From JBLHKW01 sp047618565 (GTDB lineage: Bacteria; Planctomycetota; UBA1135; GCA-002686595), in the NCBI GenBank assembly GCA_047618565.1, contig JBLHKW010000001.1, positions 62,001 to 126,000 of the forward strand: 64,000 bases of DNA, written 5' to 3'. Shown here in pieces: positions 53,334-61,553 of this stretch (positions are counted from its first letter, which is position 1; every line of letters begins with the position of its first letter). The translations under genes were made by a program, and so were the position numbers. Below the pieces are notes generated by a model, which saw only the letters and a list, made by a program, of their open reading frames with translations, was not told the origin of the DNA and did not search any database.

Positions 53334-54047
53334 ATGGATGAAGAGCATAAGTACACCCAGAACCCCGGCGCCAAGCCCGGCGGTTCATGGCCGCGTCGCG
53401 TTCGCGTCTCGATCGAGGGCGCCTGGAAGGAGGCGACCAAGCTGGCCGAGACCCTCCTGGACACGCTTGCACTCCCGGCGGGCGGCTTTTCGATCATCGC
53501 ATTCGGATGGATGACCTCCGTTGGTTTCTTTGCATTGAGCATCGCGGTCGGAGTGGTCGTCGCCACGGGCGGATTGCTGCTCTTCATTGGCCTCGAGTGT
53601 CTGGCGCTCATGGCCTACGCCTATCCAGGGGCCTTGTTCTTGGTGGCCGTCGCGGGCTCGCTGGCTCCACCTCTGGTGCTCTACTGGCTACTGCACTCGT
53701 TGCTGGGCATCGAGGGCGGCTGGACAGACTGGGGCGCGTACCCGCTGCTCTTGACGGGGCTCTTCGGCTCCTATTACTACTGGCGCTTCGGGCGGGTCAT
53801 CGCGGTGACCGGCGCAGGCGCCGTGGCCTTCTACCGCGGAGCCGCGCCCAAGGCGAACGAGATCTTCGGCGCCCCCTTCGCGATCTTCGCGGGCGTCTGG
53901 GACGTCATCAAGCTGGTGCTCGGGCTGTTTAGGCGTGTTGCTGGCGAGTTCTTTGGGTTGCTCGGTCGCCGCGCCAGGCGCGCTGACCCCCAGCCATCGC
54001 CGACCGAAGATCCCGGTTCAGACGAGCCCTCCGCTTCCGGACCGTGA
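53334..54047 (+). CDS. multi-spanning membrane protein of unknown function
   Basis: A 237-aa membrane protein. After a basic N-terminus come about five hydrophobic segments (approximately 48-75, 78-98, 105-125, 130-150, 165-200); VLYWLLHSLLGIEGGWTDWGAY has conserved-looking aromatics. The C-terminal 30 residues are charged, probably cytoplasmic. No family recognised. The start ATG 53334 is supported by AGAGGA 10 bp upstream; a longer frame before it is not coding. The phenylalanine leader region follows. Confidence 0.6.
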   Translation: MDEEHKYTQNPGAKPGGSWPRRVRVSIEGAWKEATKLAETLLDTLALPAGGFSIIAFGWMTSVGFFALSIAVGVVVATGGLLLFIGLECLALMAYAYPGALFLVAVAGSLAPPLVLYWLLHSLLGIEGGWTDWGAYPLLLTGLFGSYYYWRFGRVIAVTGAGAVAFYRGAAPKANEIFGAPFAIFAGVWDVIKLVLGLFRRVAGEFFGLLGRRARRADPQPSPTEDPGSDEPSASGP

Positions 54048-54179
54048 CTCCACGCACCCTGCGTGCATCGCTGTCAGCATTGCGGAACATGCGTGCGCTG
54101 ACCGTCGTCCAACACATTCGAGAACAGGTCTTGCGGGAATCGCGATCGTCATTCACGGTGGATCTGTAAGCGAAACGAC

Positions 54180-54272
54180 ATGTGCCTCTTCAACGCCAGC
54201 TTCCGTTCCTCCAACGTCGACGCCCTATTTATGGGCGCCGTCCACGGATGGGTCGGAGCATGCTCTGGCTGA
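54180..54272 (+). CDS. leader peptide of a phenylalanine attenuator
   Basis: A 30-codon ORF (ATG 54180 to TGA 54270-54272) with Phe codons at 54189, 54201 and 54228, beginning MCLFNASF and containing NVDALF then GWVG. It lies just upstream of a terminator and the phenylalanine-synthesis gene. Translation of this ORF would control which RNA hairpin forms. No strong Shine-Dalgarno precedes it, which lowers confidence. Confidence 0.55.
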   Translation: MCLFNASFRSSNVDALFMGAVHGWVGACSG

Positions 54273-54330
54273 GAACGGCATAGAAACCAAACGAAAGCCC
54301 ATCCGAGACGCGCGTCGGACGGGTTTTTTT
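54245..54330 (+). promoter_or_regulatory. transcription attenuator upstream of the aromatic fusion gene
   Basis: Terminator: CCCATCCGA (54298-54306) pairs with TCGGACGGG (54315-54323), one mismatch, followed by T7 (54324-54330). Antiterminator: CGGATGGG (54245-54252), inside the leader ORF, is perfectly complementary to CCCATCCG (54298-54305). A ribosome stalled at the Phe codon 54228 would cover to about 54243 and leave 54245-54252 free to block the terminator; a ribosome reaching the stop at 54270 would cover it and permit termination. This is the logic of phe/trp attenuation. Inference from pairing. Confidence 0.6.
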
Positions 54331-54372
54331 CGTAGGCGCGCAGATCGGATGGGTCTCCTGGACACCCTCCCG

Positions 54373-56436
54373 ATGAGTATCGACAACCCGCTACGAATTC
54401 AGTCCGCCCGCACCGAGATAGACCGTCTCGACGACGAGCTACTCCAGATCCTGGCACGGCGCATGAAGGCCGTGCACGAGGTTGGCCGCGCCAAGGGGCG
54501 CGAGACCGGGATGCGTTTGCTGGACACCGGGCGCGAGCGCGGGTTGCTCGAGCGATGGCGGCGGCGGGCGGAGGCCACGGGCCTTTCCGAGCAGCTGGCC
54601 GGAAGAGTGCTGCGCGAGGTCCTGAACCACTCTCGTCGTGCCCAGGAAGTCGACCAGGGGGACCGCTCGTGGGGTTTCGCAAGCGTTCCGCGTGTTGCCT
54701 ATCAGGGCGAGGTGCATTGTTACAGCGACCTGGCCGCCACCAAGCTCTTCGAGACCCGTTCACGCATCGGCGCGGAGCGCGTCGGGTACCGGACGTTCGC
54801 GGATGCCATCGATGCGCTGCGCGCCGCGCGCGTGGACTACGCGTTGCTACCCGCCGAGAACAGCATTGCGGGCAGTATCCCCGAGCTGAACCAGCTTCTA
54901 GCGGAGCGCGATCTGTACGTGGTCGATGAGGAAGTCTGGGAGGTGGAGCACGTGCTCGCAGTGCGCCCGGGGACGGAAAAGGCTCGCATCACGCGCGTTC
55001 GGTCGCACCCCGTTGCGCTGGCGCAGTGCGGCGCGTTCCTGTCGGGTCTGCCCGGAGCCACGCCCGAGCCCTGGCACGATACGGCGGGCGCCGCTGCAGC
55101 GCTGGGCACGGGAACCGACGACCAGCCAGGGCACGAAGGCGTGGCCGTGATTGCCTCCGAGGAGGCTGCACTGGCCCACGGCCTGACCATCGTCAAGCGC
55201 CATATCGCGGACCAGCAGCACAACGTCACGCGCTTCTTGCTGCTCGCACGTGCACCCGAGGTCGCGCCGCGCGGACTGGCCACGAAGACCTCGTTGCTGA
55301 TCACCCTCGACCACCAACGTGGAGCTTTGGCGGCGGTACTCGCGGCCTTCGCGGCACGTTCGATCAACCTGACTCGAATCGAGAGCCGGCCAGATCCCAG
55401 GACACCCTGGCAGTATCGGTTCTTCATCGATCTCGAGGGGTCTGGCGAGGATGAGAACCTGAGGCGAGCACTCGAGGAGGTGCGCTGCCACTGCAATCTC
55501 CTGCGCGAGCTGGGCACCTACCCGATGCGGACGAAGGAGGGCGAGCACCTGAAAGGGCCGGAACGCCAAAGCGTTCCGCGCCCCGCTCTCCTCGCTCCCG
55601 TTGAGGTCCCTGGCGATTCCGTGCCTGCGGAAGCACCCGACGCTCCCGGTCGGGTCGAGTCCGCCGTTGTCAAGGTGGGCGACACGTCCATCGGTGGGCA
55701 GCAGTTCGCGCTGATCCTGGGCCCCTGCGCGGTCGAGAGCCGTGAACAGATTCTCGAGTCGGCTGAGATGGCAAGGCGCGCCGGTGCCTCGATCCTGCGC
55801 GGCGGTGCGTTCAAGCCGCGCACCTCACCGCACTCCTTCCAGGGGCTCGGCAACGAAGGCCTGATCCTGTTGCAGGAGGCGGGCCGGTCCGTGGAGCTGC
55901 CCGTCGTCACGGAACTGATGCGTATCGAGGATCTCGAGGCGGTCGTGCAGACCGCAGATATGATCCAGGTCGGCGCGCGCAACATGCAGAACTACGCCCT
56001 GCTGCGCGCACTCGGTCGTGTCGATCGGCCAATCCTGTTGAAGCGTGGACTCAGTGCCACGGTCGACGAGCTGCTCTCGGCTGCTGAGTACATCACCGCA
56101 GGCGGCAACCAGCGCGTCGTCCTGTGCGAGCGTGGGATCCGCACCTTCGAGACGGCCACGCGCAGTACCCTCGACCTGGGCGCCGTTGCGGTGCTCAAGA
56201 CGCGCACTCACTTGCCGGTGATCGTCGATCCGTCCCACGCGGCGGGTGCGAGGCACCTGGTGGTCCCGCTCGCTCTGGCGGCGGCCGCGGTCGGTGCGGA
56301 TGGCCTGATCGTCGAGGCGCATCCGAACCCGGCGCAGGCCCTGTGCGACAAGGATCAGGCCCTCACAGCGGCGGACCTGAAGACACTTGTTCAGGGCCTG
56401 CAGCCGATCCTGCACTCGCAAGGGAGAGTCTTGTGA
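54373..56436 (+). CDS. chorismate mutase-prephenate dehydratase-ACT-DAHP synthase fusion protein
   Basis: A 687-aa protein with four parts. Residues 5-92: AroQ-type chorismate mutase (RTEIDRLDDELLQILARRM). About 105-292: prephenate dehydratase, catalytic Thr in NVTRFLLLA. About 303-385: ACT domain with the Phe-binding motifs GALA (317-320) and ESRP (337-340). About 430-687: type I-beta DAHP synthase (ILGPCAVES, LRGGAFKPRTSP, KRGLSAT, VDPSHAAG). So it makes DAHP at the start of the shikimate pathway and phenylpyruvate at the end, with likely feedback by Phe. Start ATG 54373 is preferred over 54349. It overlaps the aminotransferase by 4 bp. Confidence 0.9.
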   Translation: MSIDNPLRIQSARTEIDRLDDELLQILARRMKAVHEVGRAKGRETGMRLLDTGRERGLLERWRRRAEATGLSEQLAGRVLREVLNHSRRAQEVDQGDRSWGFASVPRVAYQGEVHCYSDLAATKLFETRSRIGAERVGYRTFADAIDALRAARVDYALLPAENSIAGSIPELNQLLAERDLYVVDEEVWEVEHVLAVRPGTEKARITRVRSHPVALAQCGAFLSGLPGATPEPWHDTAGAAAALGTGTDDQPGHEGVAVIASEEAALAHGLTIVKRHIADQQHNVTRFLLLARAPEVAPRGLATKTSLLITLDHQRGALAAVLAAFAARSINLTRIESRPDPRTPWQYRFFIDLEGSGEDENLRRALEEVRCHCNLLRELGTYPMRTKEGEHLKGPERQSVPRPALLAPVEVPGDSVPAEAPDAPGRVESAVVKVGDTSIGGQQFALILGPCAVESREQILESAEMARRAGASILRGGAFKPRTSPHSFQGLGNEGLILLQEAGRSVELPVVTELMRIEDLEAVVQTADMIQVGARNMQNYALLRALGRVDRPILLKRGLSATVDELLSAAEYITAGGNQRVVLCERGIRTFETATRSTLDLGAVAVLKTRTHLPVIVDPSHAAGARHLVVPLALAAAAVGADGLIVEAHPNPAQALCDKDQALTAADLKTLVQGLQPILHSQGRVL

Positions 56437-57614
56437 TCCAGCGCGGCTGCAGTGTGCAGCTCAGTCGGCTGGCGCGGTCGGTGCGCGAGTCGGCGACCAT
56501 GGCGGGCAGCAGCGCACCCATTCCTCATCCGCACCCGATCAATCTCGCGATAGGGCAGCCCGCCGAGGGCCCGGCGCGCGTGGTGATCGAGGCCGTGGTC
56601 AAGGCCGCGCGCGACGGTCAGACGCGCTACGGTCCGCCCGCGGGCCTGCCAGCGCTGCGCGCCCTCGCCGCCCGGGATCAGTTTGAGAAGACTGGAATCA
56701 CGCGCGCCGTCAAGGAGGTCATCATCACTCCCGGCGGCAAGCCGGCGCTGCTCGATGCCCTGCGCTGCATGCTGGATCCCGGAGATGAGGTGCTGGTCCT
56801 CGCGCCCTACTGGCCGTCCTTTCTGCAACAGGTGGAGCTCGCCGGTGGGCGCGCTCGCATCGTGCCGCCCGGACCCGGCCTGCTACCCGATCCGGATACG
56901 ATCGCCGCAGCCTGCACGGAGCGCACGCGCGTCATCATCCTGAACGACCCCTGCAATCCGACTTCCCGCACCCTCGGCGCCAGCCTCCTGCGACGCATCG
57001 GCGAGGTCGCCCATCAGCGCGGCCTGTGGATCCTGGCCGACCAGGTGTACGCAGACCTGGTCCTCGATGGGGATCACGTCCCCTTGCTGGCCGTTGCGCC
57101 CGAACTCGCCGAGCACACCGTGGTCGTGGAGAGCTTCTCGAAGCGTTTCGCCATGACGGGCTATCGGGTCGGCTACGCGTGCGGTCCTGCGCCCGTGATC
57201 GGGGCCATGACGCGTCTCGCGACCGCATCGACCACCTGCGTCAACTCCCTGGCCCAGCACGCCGCCATCGCGGCTCTGTCCATGGACGACACCTGGATTA
57301 GGGCGCAGCGCGCGCGTTATCGACGCCGTCGCGACCGCGCTTGGGCGCTGCTCGAGTCCCTGGGATGCGCCCCGGCGTGTCTGCCCGATACGGCGTTCTA
57401 CCTGTTCTTCCCCGTGCCGCCGGGGGCAGAGGATGATGCGATCGTGCGCGATCTACGCCTGAACGAGGGCTTGACCGTGCTCTCGGGGAGCGACTTCGGA
57501 GCGCCCGGCCACATCCGCCTCTCCTGCGGGGCGTCGGACGCCGAGCTCGATGAAGCGGGTCTTCGCCTGAGGCGCTTCCTGGGCGCGGCGACCGTTTTCG
57601 ACGCCCCCCGCTAG
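56433..57614 (+). CDS. class I/II PLP-dependent aminotransferase (aromatic/aspartate type)
   Basis: A 393-aa fold-type I aminotransferase. The PLP-lysine block SFSKRFAMTGYRVGYACG and substrate/cofactor blocks LNDPCNPTSR, PLDYRYGPPAG-like TRYGPPAGLPALR and the C-terminal IRLSCGASDAELDEA are clear. Located in an operon with the PheA-type fusion, it probably converts phenylpyruvate to phenylalanine (or acts on prephenate/aspartate). The GTG start is taken from the GTGA overlap with the upstream stop; AGGGAGAG lies just before. The stop TAG (57612-57614) is the left CTAG border of the adjacent repeat element. Confidence 0.85.
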   Translation: MIQRGCSVQLSRLARSVRESATMAGSSAPIPHPHPINLAIGQPAEGPARVVIEAVVKAARDGQTRYGPPAGLPALRALAARDQFEKTGITRAVKEVIITPGGKPALLDALRCMLDPGDEVLVLAPYWPSFLQQVELAGGRARIVPPGPGLLPDPDTIAAACTERTRVIILNDPCNPTSRTLGASLLRRIGEVAHQRGLWILADQVYADLVLDGDHVPLLAVAPELAEHTVVVESFSKRFAMTGYRVGYACGPAPVIGAMTRLATASTTCVNSLAQHAAIAALSMDDTWIRAQRARYRRRRDRAWALLESLGCAPACLPDTAFYLFFPVPPGAEDDAIVRDLRLNEGLTVLSGSDFGAPGHIRLSCGASDAELDEAGLRLRRFLGAATVFDAPR

Positions 57615-57785
57615 CAGTCCGTTGAAAAAGTCCCGTAGCGAGACGAAGCCATCTTCGTCGCAGCAAGGAGTGCGAAGTCGAGACGGCGGAGGCGGCCCTG
57701 TAGGGCCGCTGAGCACGGCTCGACGAGCACGACGCAGCGGCGGCGGAGAGGGCGAAGTCGAGCAGGGAGTTTTTAGGGCGGGCTG
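57615..57785. repeat. 171-bp inverted-repeat element, copy 2 (MITE-like)
   Basis: Same length (171 bp) as the copy at 6274-6444 with three substitutions. Flanks are CTAG on both sides (57611-57614, 57786-57789). The left CTAG provides the TAG stop of the aminotransferase on the plus strand; the right CTAG, read on the minus strand, provides the TAG stop of the LamG gene. So the element sits exactly between two convergent genes. Confidence 0.85.
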
Positions 57786-59534
57786 CTAGTGCGGCCGGAG
57801 GTTATTGCGCCCCCTGGGCCCCTGCAGCCCCCCGACTGCCCTGAATGTCCGACCGGTTTCGATGTGCGTGGCCGTCACTGAGTAACACGCCAGGCCGCCG
57901 CCCAGGTTGCGTGGGTTGTCGAGCTCAATGAGTACCGGCGCAACGCTTTCGGGCGCAACCTGGATGGGCTGCTGCGAGAGGATGCGCGGATTGATGGGGC
58001 CGTCCACGGTCGAGCGTCGCTTGCCGCAGCGAGTTCCAGAGGGCTCGCCGCGCACGGCGACGGTGAACGTGCCCGTGAGTCCAGTCCCGTTGATGAGGTT
58101 GCCGGTGGTGGTGACCGTGGGGACCAGGATAGGCGTGAAGGGGATGCCGATCACGGGTTCGAGCTCCGTGTAGATCTTGCACTGACCGCTCGTGTGCGAA
58201 TCGAAGGTCAGTTCGACCTCGAGCGGCTGGAGCGCGCGAAAGAAGATCTGAACTTCGTCGAGTCCTCCGATGAGGTCCAGGCCGACGCCTGCGCCTCCAT
58301 CCTGGGCGAAACGCAGCGGGAGGGCATTGGTCAGGCTCCCGGGCGCAGGCGTCGGGTCAAACGTCGTCGCGATCCCGTCGATCCAGATCGTGCCGCCATC
58401 GATCTCGCTACGGTCGACCCCCACGACGATCTGAGACCATTCGCCAGCGGCGAGCGCTACGGTCGAAGTTGCGGTCACACTGGCGAGCGAGGCGTCGACC
58501 ATGGTGAAGCCCACGGTTCCATCGGTATTCACGACGACCGTGTAACCGGCGCCGGTGAAGATCGGAGGCGACTTCGCGAACAGGGTCTGGTCGGTGCCCA
58601 GCGCATCGACCTTGACCCAGGCTACGATCGAGAAGTCGTCGTCGTCAAGCTCGAGTTCCATGGCCGTCGGGATGGAGACGCCGCTGGCGAGGAATGCGAG
58701 CGATGTGTCGACGTATCCCGGGGTGGGCGTGGGCCCCGCGATGTGCGTGCCGTGCAGTCCATAGATGACTTCGTACGCCGTGGTTCCGGATAACTCGTCG
58801 AGGGTCCACCACGCGAGCAGATCGTCGGGTGGATGGACGCAGGGCTCGCACTGCAGCGAGACCATGTCGAGGTAGTAGTAGGCGCTGCCCGGGTGGAGTG
58901 GCGGATCGGGCCCGAGCCCGGCCGGGATACTGGCGCTGCTCGTCGCGTCGTGGAAATTACCGATGGTGACGAACTGCTCGCCACCCTCCGCGACGAAGGT
59001 CCCATCGAGTTCGATCCACTCCAAGATGTCCGTGAGGAATGTGCCCGCGGGCGTCTCGAACTGGGGCGTGTACGGCAGGTTGAAGTAGTCGCCCGCGCTG
59101 ATGGCCGTGTCAGAGAGGTAGGCGCCGATCCTGTCCGTAGCGACAGAAGAATCCTCGGCCAGGCTCAACTGCATCGAGAAACGATAGGTCTTTCCGGACT
59201 CGAGCCCGGTCCCGAGGATTGGAGTTTGCACGTACTCTCGATATCCGATGGGGGTGTCGGACAGAGCGAAGAATGCCGCGTAGGCGTCACCGTGGAAAGC
59301 GTCCTGGAATCCGAGCGCATTCAGGGGCACGCCTGTGACGCCGCTTGTGTCGCAGGCGTTGAAGTAGTCCGACGACCCCAATGTGGGCGCCGTCCACAGG
59401 ATCGAGCAGGTGATCTCGGAGGGTCCGCTCGGGCAGCAGGTGAACTGCTCGAAGCTTGGATTCGGAATCAGCTCCTGACCGAATGCGGACAGGCTCGTTC
59501 CGATTGTGACGGCGACAAGAAATACTCTACGCAT
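57786..59534 (-). CDS. secreted carbohydrate-binding protein with LamG/concanavalin-like domain
   Basis: A 582-aa exported protein. Signal MRRVFLVAVTIGTSLSAFG; the N-terminal region (LIPNPSFEQFTCCPSG...) resembles a carbohydrate-binding module (NPSFE motif). The middle (about 235-440: DDLLAWWTLDELSGTTAYEVIYG...IIGGLDEVQIFFRALQ) is a LamG/concanavalin-like jelly roll. The C-terminal 130 residues are beta-rich and end ATHIETGRTFRAVGGLQG. No enzyme motif seen. Its stop (57786-57788) coincides with the element border. Confidence 0.8.
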   Translation of the reverse strand: MRRVFLVAVTIGTSLSAFGQELIPNPSFEQFTCCPSGPSEITCSILWTAPTLGSSDYFNACDTSGVTGVPLNALGFQDAFHGDAYAAFFALSDTPIGYREYVQTPILGTGLESGKTYRFSMQLSLAEDSSVATDRIGAYLSDTAISAGDYFNLPYTPQFETPAGTFLTDILEWIELDGTFVAEGGEQFVTIGNFHDATSSASIPAGLGPDPPLHPGSAYYYLDMVSLQCEPCVHPPDDLLAWWTLDELSGTTAYEVIYGLHGTHIAGPTPTPGYVDTSLAFLASGVSIPTAMELELDDDDFSIVAWVKVDALGTDQTLFAKSPPIFTGAGYTVVVNTDGTVGFTMVDASLASVTATSTVALAAGEWSQIVVGVDRSEIDGGTIWIDGIATTFDPTPAPGSLTNALPLRFAQDGGAGVGLDLIGGLDEVQIFFRALQPLEVELTFDSHTSGQCKIYTELEPVIGIPFTPILVPTVTTTGNLINGTGLTGTFTVAVRGEPSGTRCGKRRSTVDGPINPRILSQQPIQVAPESVAPVLIELDNPRNLGGGLACYSVTATHIETGRTFRAVGGLQGPRGRNNLRPH

Positions 59535-59754
59535 CGAGACTCCTCTGTGGTGCGGGATGCGTCGGGCTACAGGAGGCCCCTTGGGGGCTGAGGCTGGCGC
59601 TGACGCGGGTACCTACAACTGGCTCTCATCTTATGCGCAGGACATCTTTTTTGGGCTTTTGATCGACCGCGGCGCCGCACTCCTCGGGCCGCGGTCCACA
59701 ACGGCCCGGGACCTGGCCCTTACGGGTGTGTCTGTGGCTCCGCGGCTCCCAGAC
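59535..59754. other. intergenic segment without a recognised gene
   Basis: This 220-bp stretch lies upstream of the LamG gene and should contain its promoter. An inverted repeat GACCGCGGC/GCCGCGGTC (59665-59673 and 59688-59696) forms a strong hairpin, but the T-run is on the wrong side for either transcript. No ORF is convincing. Confidence 0.45.
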
Positions 59755-59976
59755 TCACTTGTTCCGCCGGTGGGCCTCGTAGATGCCGAGGTCGGGGTCG
59801 TGAGCATCCTTCGCGAGCTCGAAGATCGTGTCGTTGGTGCTGAGCTCGGGACGGTTCGATGTCGTGATATCGATGCCGCGAGCACCCTTCGGGCCCGCTC
59901 TGAACCCGTGGATGTTGTTGCGTGGATTGCCGATCAGGTTGATGCGGGCCTTGCTCCAGCAGCTCGAATAGGAGCG
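59755..59976 (-). pseudogene. in-frame coding-like segment after the phosphatase stop codon
   Basis: The frame of the phosphatase gene continues past its stop TAG (59977-59979) for 73 codons to TGA 59755-59757. It reads as protein-like sequence (ARINLIGNPRNN, GARGIDITTSNRPELS, DTIFELAKDAHDPDLGIYEAH) with no start codon of its own. Options are readthrough extension, the decayed end of another gene, or a start not recognised here. The phosphatase itself ends in an acidic tail, as a natural C-terminus might. Confidence 0.35.
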
Positions 59977-61410
59977 CTACTCGGGGTCCTGGCTGGGTTC
60001 GTCGTCCTCGCCGGGCTCGCGCAACGCGTAGCCCAGGGCCTGGAAGGAACGGATGAACTTGCGGTCGAGGCCGCGGCCAGGGACGATCGACTCCGTCGAC
60101 TCCCGGAACCAATCGTCGTCGCTGGCCACCGTCTGGGGCGGATGATCGGCGCGCCAGTCTTCCTTCAGCATGCGCTCCAGATCGACGCCCCGTCCCACCT
60201 TGGGCCAGTGGTCCGGGACGGGCTCCTGCATCAGGTGCAAGACGAGCGGCGCCACGTCGAGCAATCCGCCCATCATGCTCTGCCGCACCTTGGGGATCAT
60301 GTTGCCAAGCTGGCGTATCTCGGGCCCCATGGCGGCGATCACGCCGACGACGTCTCCTGCATGGTTGCCGGTCACGGGGCGCTCGGGATCGTTGCGCGCG
60401 ATATCGAAGACCCGCATCCCGTGATCGGAAAGGACGATGATGTTGGCGTTGTCCGGAGCGGCGTCGACGATCGTTCCAACCAGGCGGTCAGCCTCCTCGT
60501 AAGCGAGGTTGACGTAGTCGGCGAAGTCGGAGCGTTTAGGCTCGGATATCTTAATGTTGAAATCCTGCGGCCGATGGCTGCTCCAGAAGCGGTGGCCGGC
60601 AACGTCCGGCAGCGCCATGTAGACCATGTTCAGGTCGGCCGGCTCCGTGCGCAGGAGCTCGGCCGCGATGGCCGCGAAGGAGAGGTCGGCTGCGTAGGTC
60701 CAACCCAGCACCGAGACGGAGTCGGTGCTGACCTTGTCGAGCATCGTCGGCTGCGGAAAGCGCTTCCAGAGTCGTGATCGGATCTCCTGCGCGTCGCGCG
60801 CGAAGATCATCAGGGGCCGTGTGCGCTCGACAAGTTCGGCCGGGAAGGTCTGATCGCGGAGCTTCTCCCAGGTTCCGGGCTTCCAGACGACGCTGGCCTG
60901 GGCCTGCGCGGCGTAGCTCGCGACCATGTTTCCGTTGACGGGTTCTGCGGGCCAGGTCACCCACCAGCCGACGCAGTTGACCGTGCGATCGCGCTGCGAT
61001 GCGATGTTCCAGAGAGCGGGCACCTTGCGCGCGTTGCTCGTGAACGGGTGGTCGTTCGTATCCTGGAAGTCCACGATTCCGTGCTTCTCCAGCGGCTGGC
61101 CCGTGGCGATCGTCGTCCACAGAACCGGCGACAGGGTCGGGCTCATCGTGCGTAGCCTGCCGATGGTGCCCTTGTCCGCAAAGCGCTGGAAATTTGGCAA
61201 GCGGCCCGCCTGCAACAGATCGTCGAGCACCTTCGGGTCCAGGCCATCGACCCCGATCACGACAACCGGGTTGACGGTGCCGACCTGGGTCGCGGGCTCC
61301 GTGGCCGGGCTGCAGGCAATGCTCGCAAGCCATGTGCCGGCGAGCAGGACGAGGCCGGGCCCGCACGTGGGGGCCAGACGCCGGGCGCGGAGCGGAGCTG
61401 CGGGTTTCAT
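59977..61410 (-). CDS. alkaline-phosphatase-superfamily lipoprotein (type I phosphodiesterase-like)
   Basis: A 477-aa lipoprotein (signal with LASIAC near residue 33). The alkaline-phosphatase core is visible: metal site VVIGVDGLDP, nucleophile region MSPTLSPVLWTTIATG, and later LSDHG and GNHAG histidine/aspartate blocks, matching nucleotide-pyrophosphatase/phosphodiesterase-like enzymes. Substrate unknown (phosphodiester or related ester). I chose the Met at 61410; one 18 residues upstream is possible. It lies downstream of and parallel to the sulfatase-fold gene. Confidence 0.82.
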   Translation of the reverse strand: MKPAAPLRARRLAPTCGPGLVLLAGTWLASIACSPATEPATQVGTVNPVVVIGVDGLDPKVLDDLLQAGRLPNFQRFADKGTIGRLRTMSPTLSPVLWTTIATGQPLEKHGIVDFQDTNDHPFTSNARKVPALWNIASQRDRTVNCVGWWVTWPAEPVNGNMVASYAAQAQASVVWKPGTWEKLRDQTFPAELVERTRPLMIFARDAQEIRSRLWKRFPQPTMLDKVSTDSVSVLGWTYAADLSFAAIAAELLRTEPADLNMVYMALPDVAGHRFWSSHRPQDFNIKISEPKRSDFADYVNLAYEEADRLVGTIVDAAPDNANIIVLSDHGMRVFDIARNDPERPVTGNHAGDVVGVIAAMGPEIRQLGNMIPKVRQSMMGGLLDVAPLVLHLMQEPVPDHWPKVGRGVDLERMLKEDWRADHPPQTVASDDDWFRESTESIVPGRGLDRKFIRSFQALGYALREPGEDDEPSQDPE

Positions 61411-61553
61411 CGGCGGTCGTCGGCTTGAAGCATCAGGGGCGGGGCGCGATGGGCTGTCGAGCATAGATCGTACGCTCCCTGCCGCCAGCCGTCGACCGCC
61501 GGGCTAGCCCGATCTATTCATGACCACGCGGACGAAATACCACGAACGGCCTG

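Noticed and set aside
59665..59696. Hairpin GACCGCGGC/GCCGCGGTC as a terminator
   Set aside because: The T-run lies before it on the plus strand, so neither transcript has a U-tract after the stem.
59977..59979. Amber stop as pyrrolysine codon
   Set aside because: No methylamine methyltransferase or pylT/pylS context; a natural acidic C-terminus precedes the stop.
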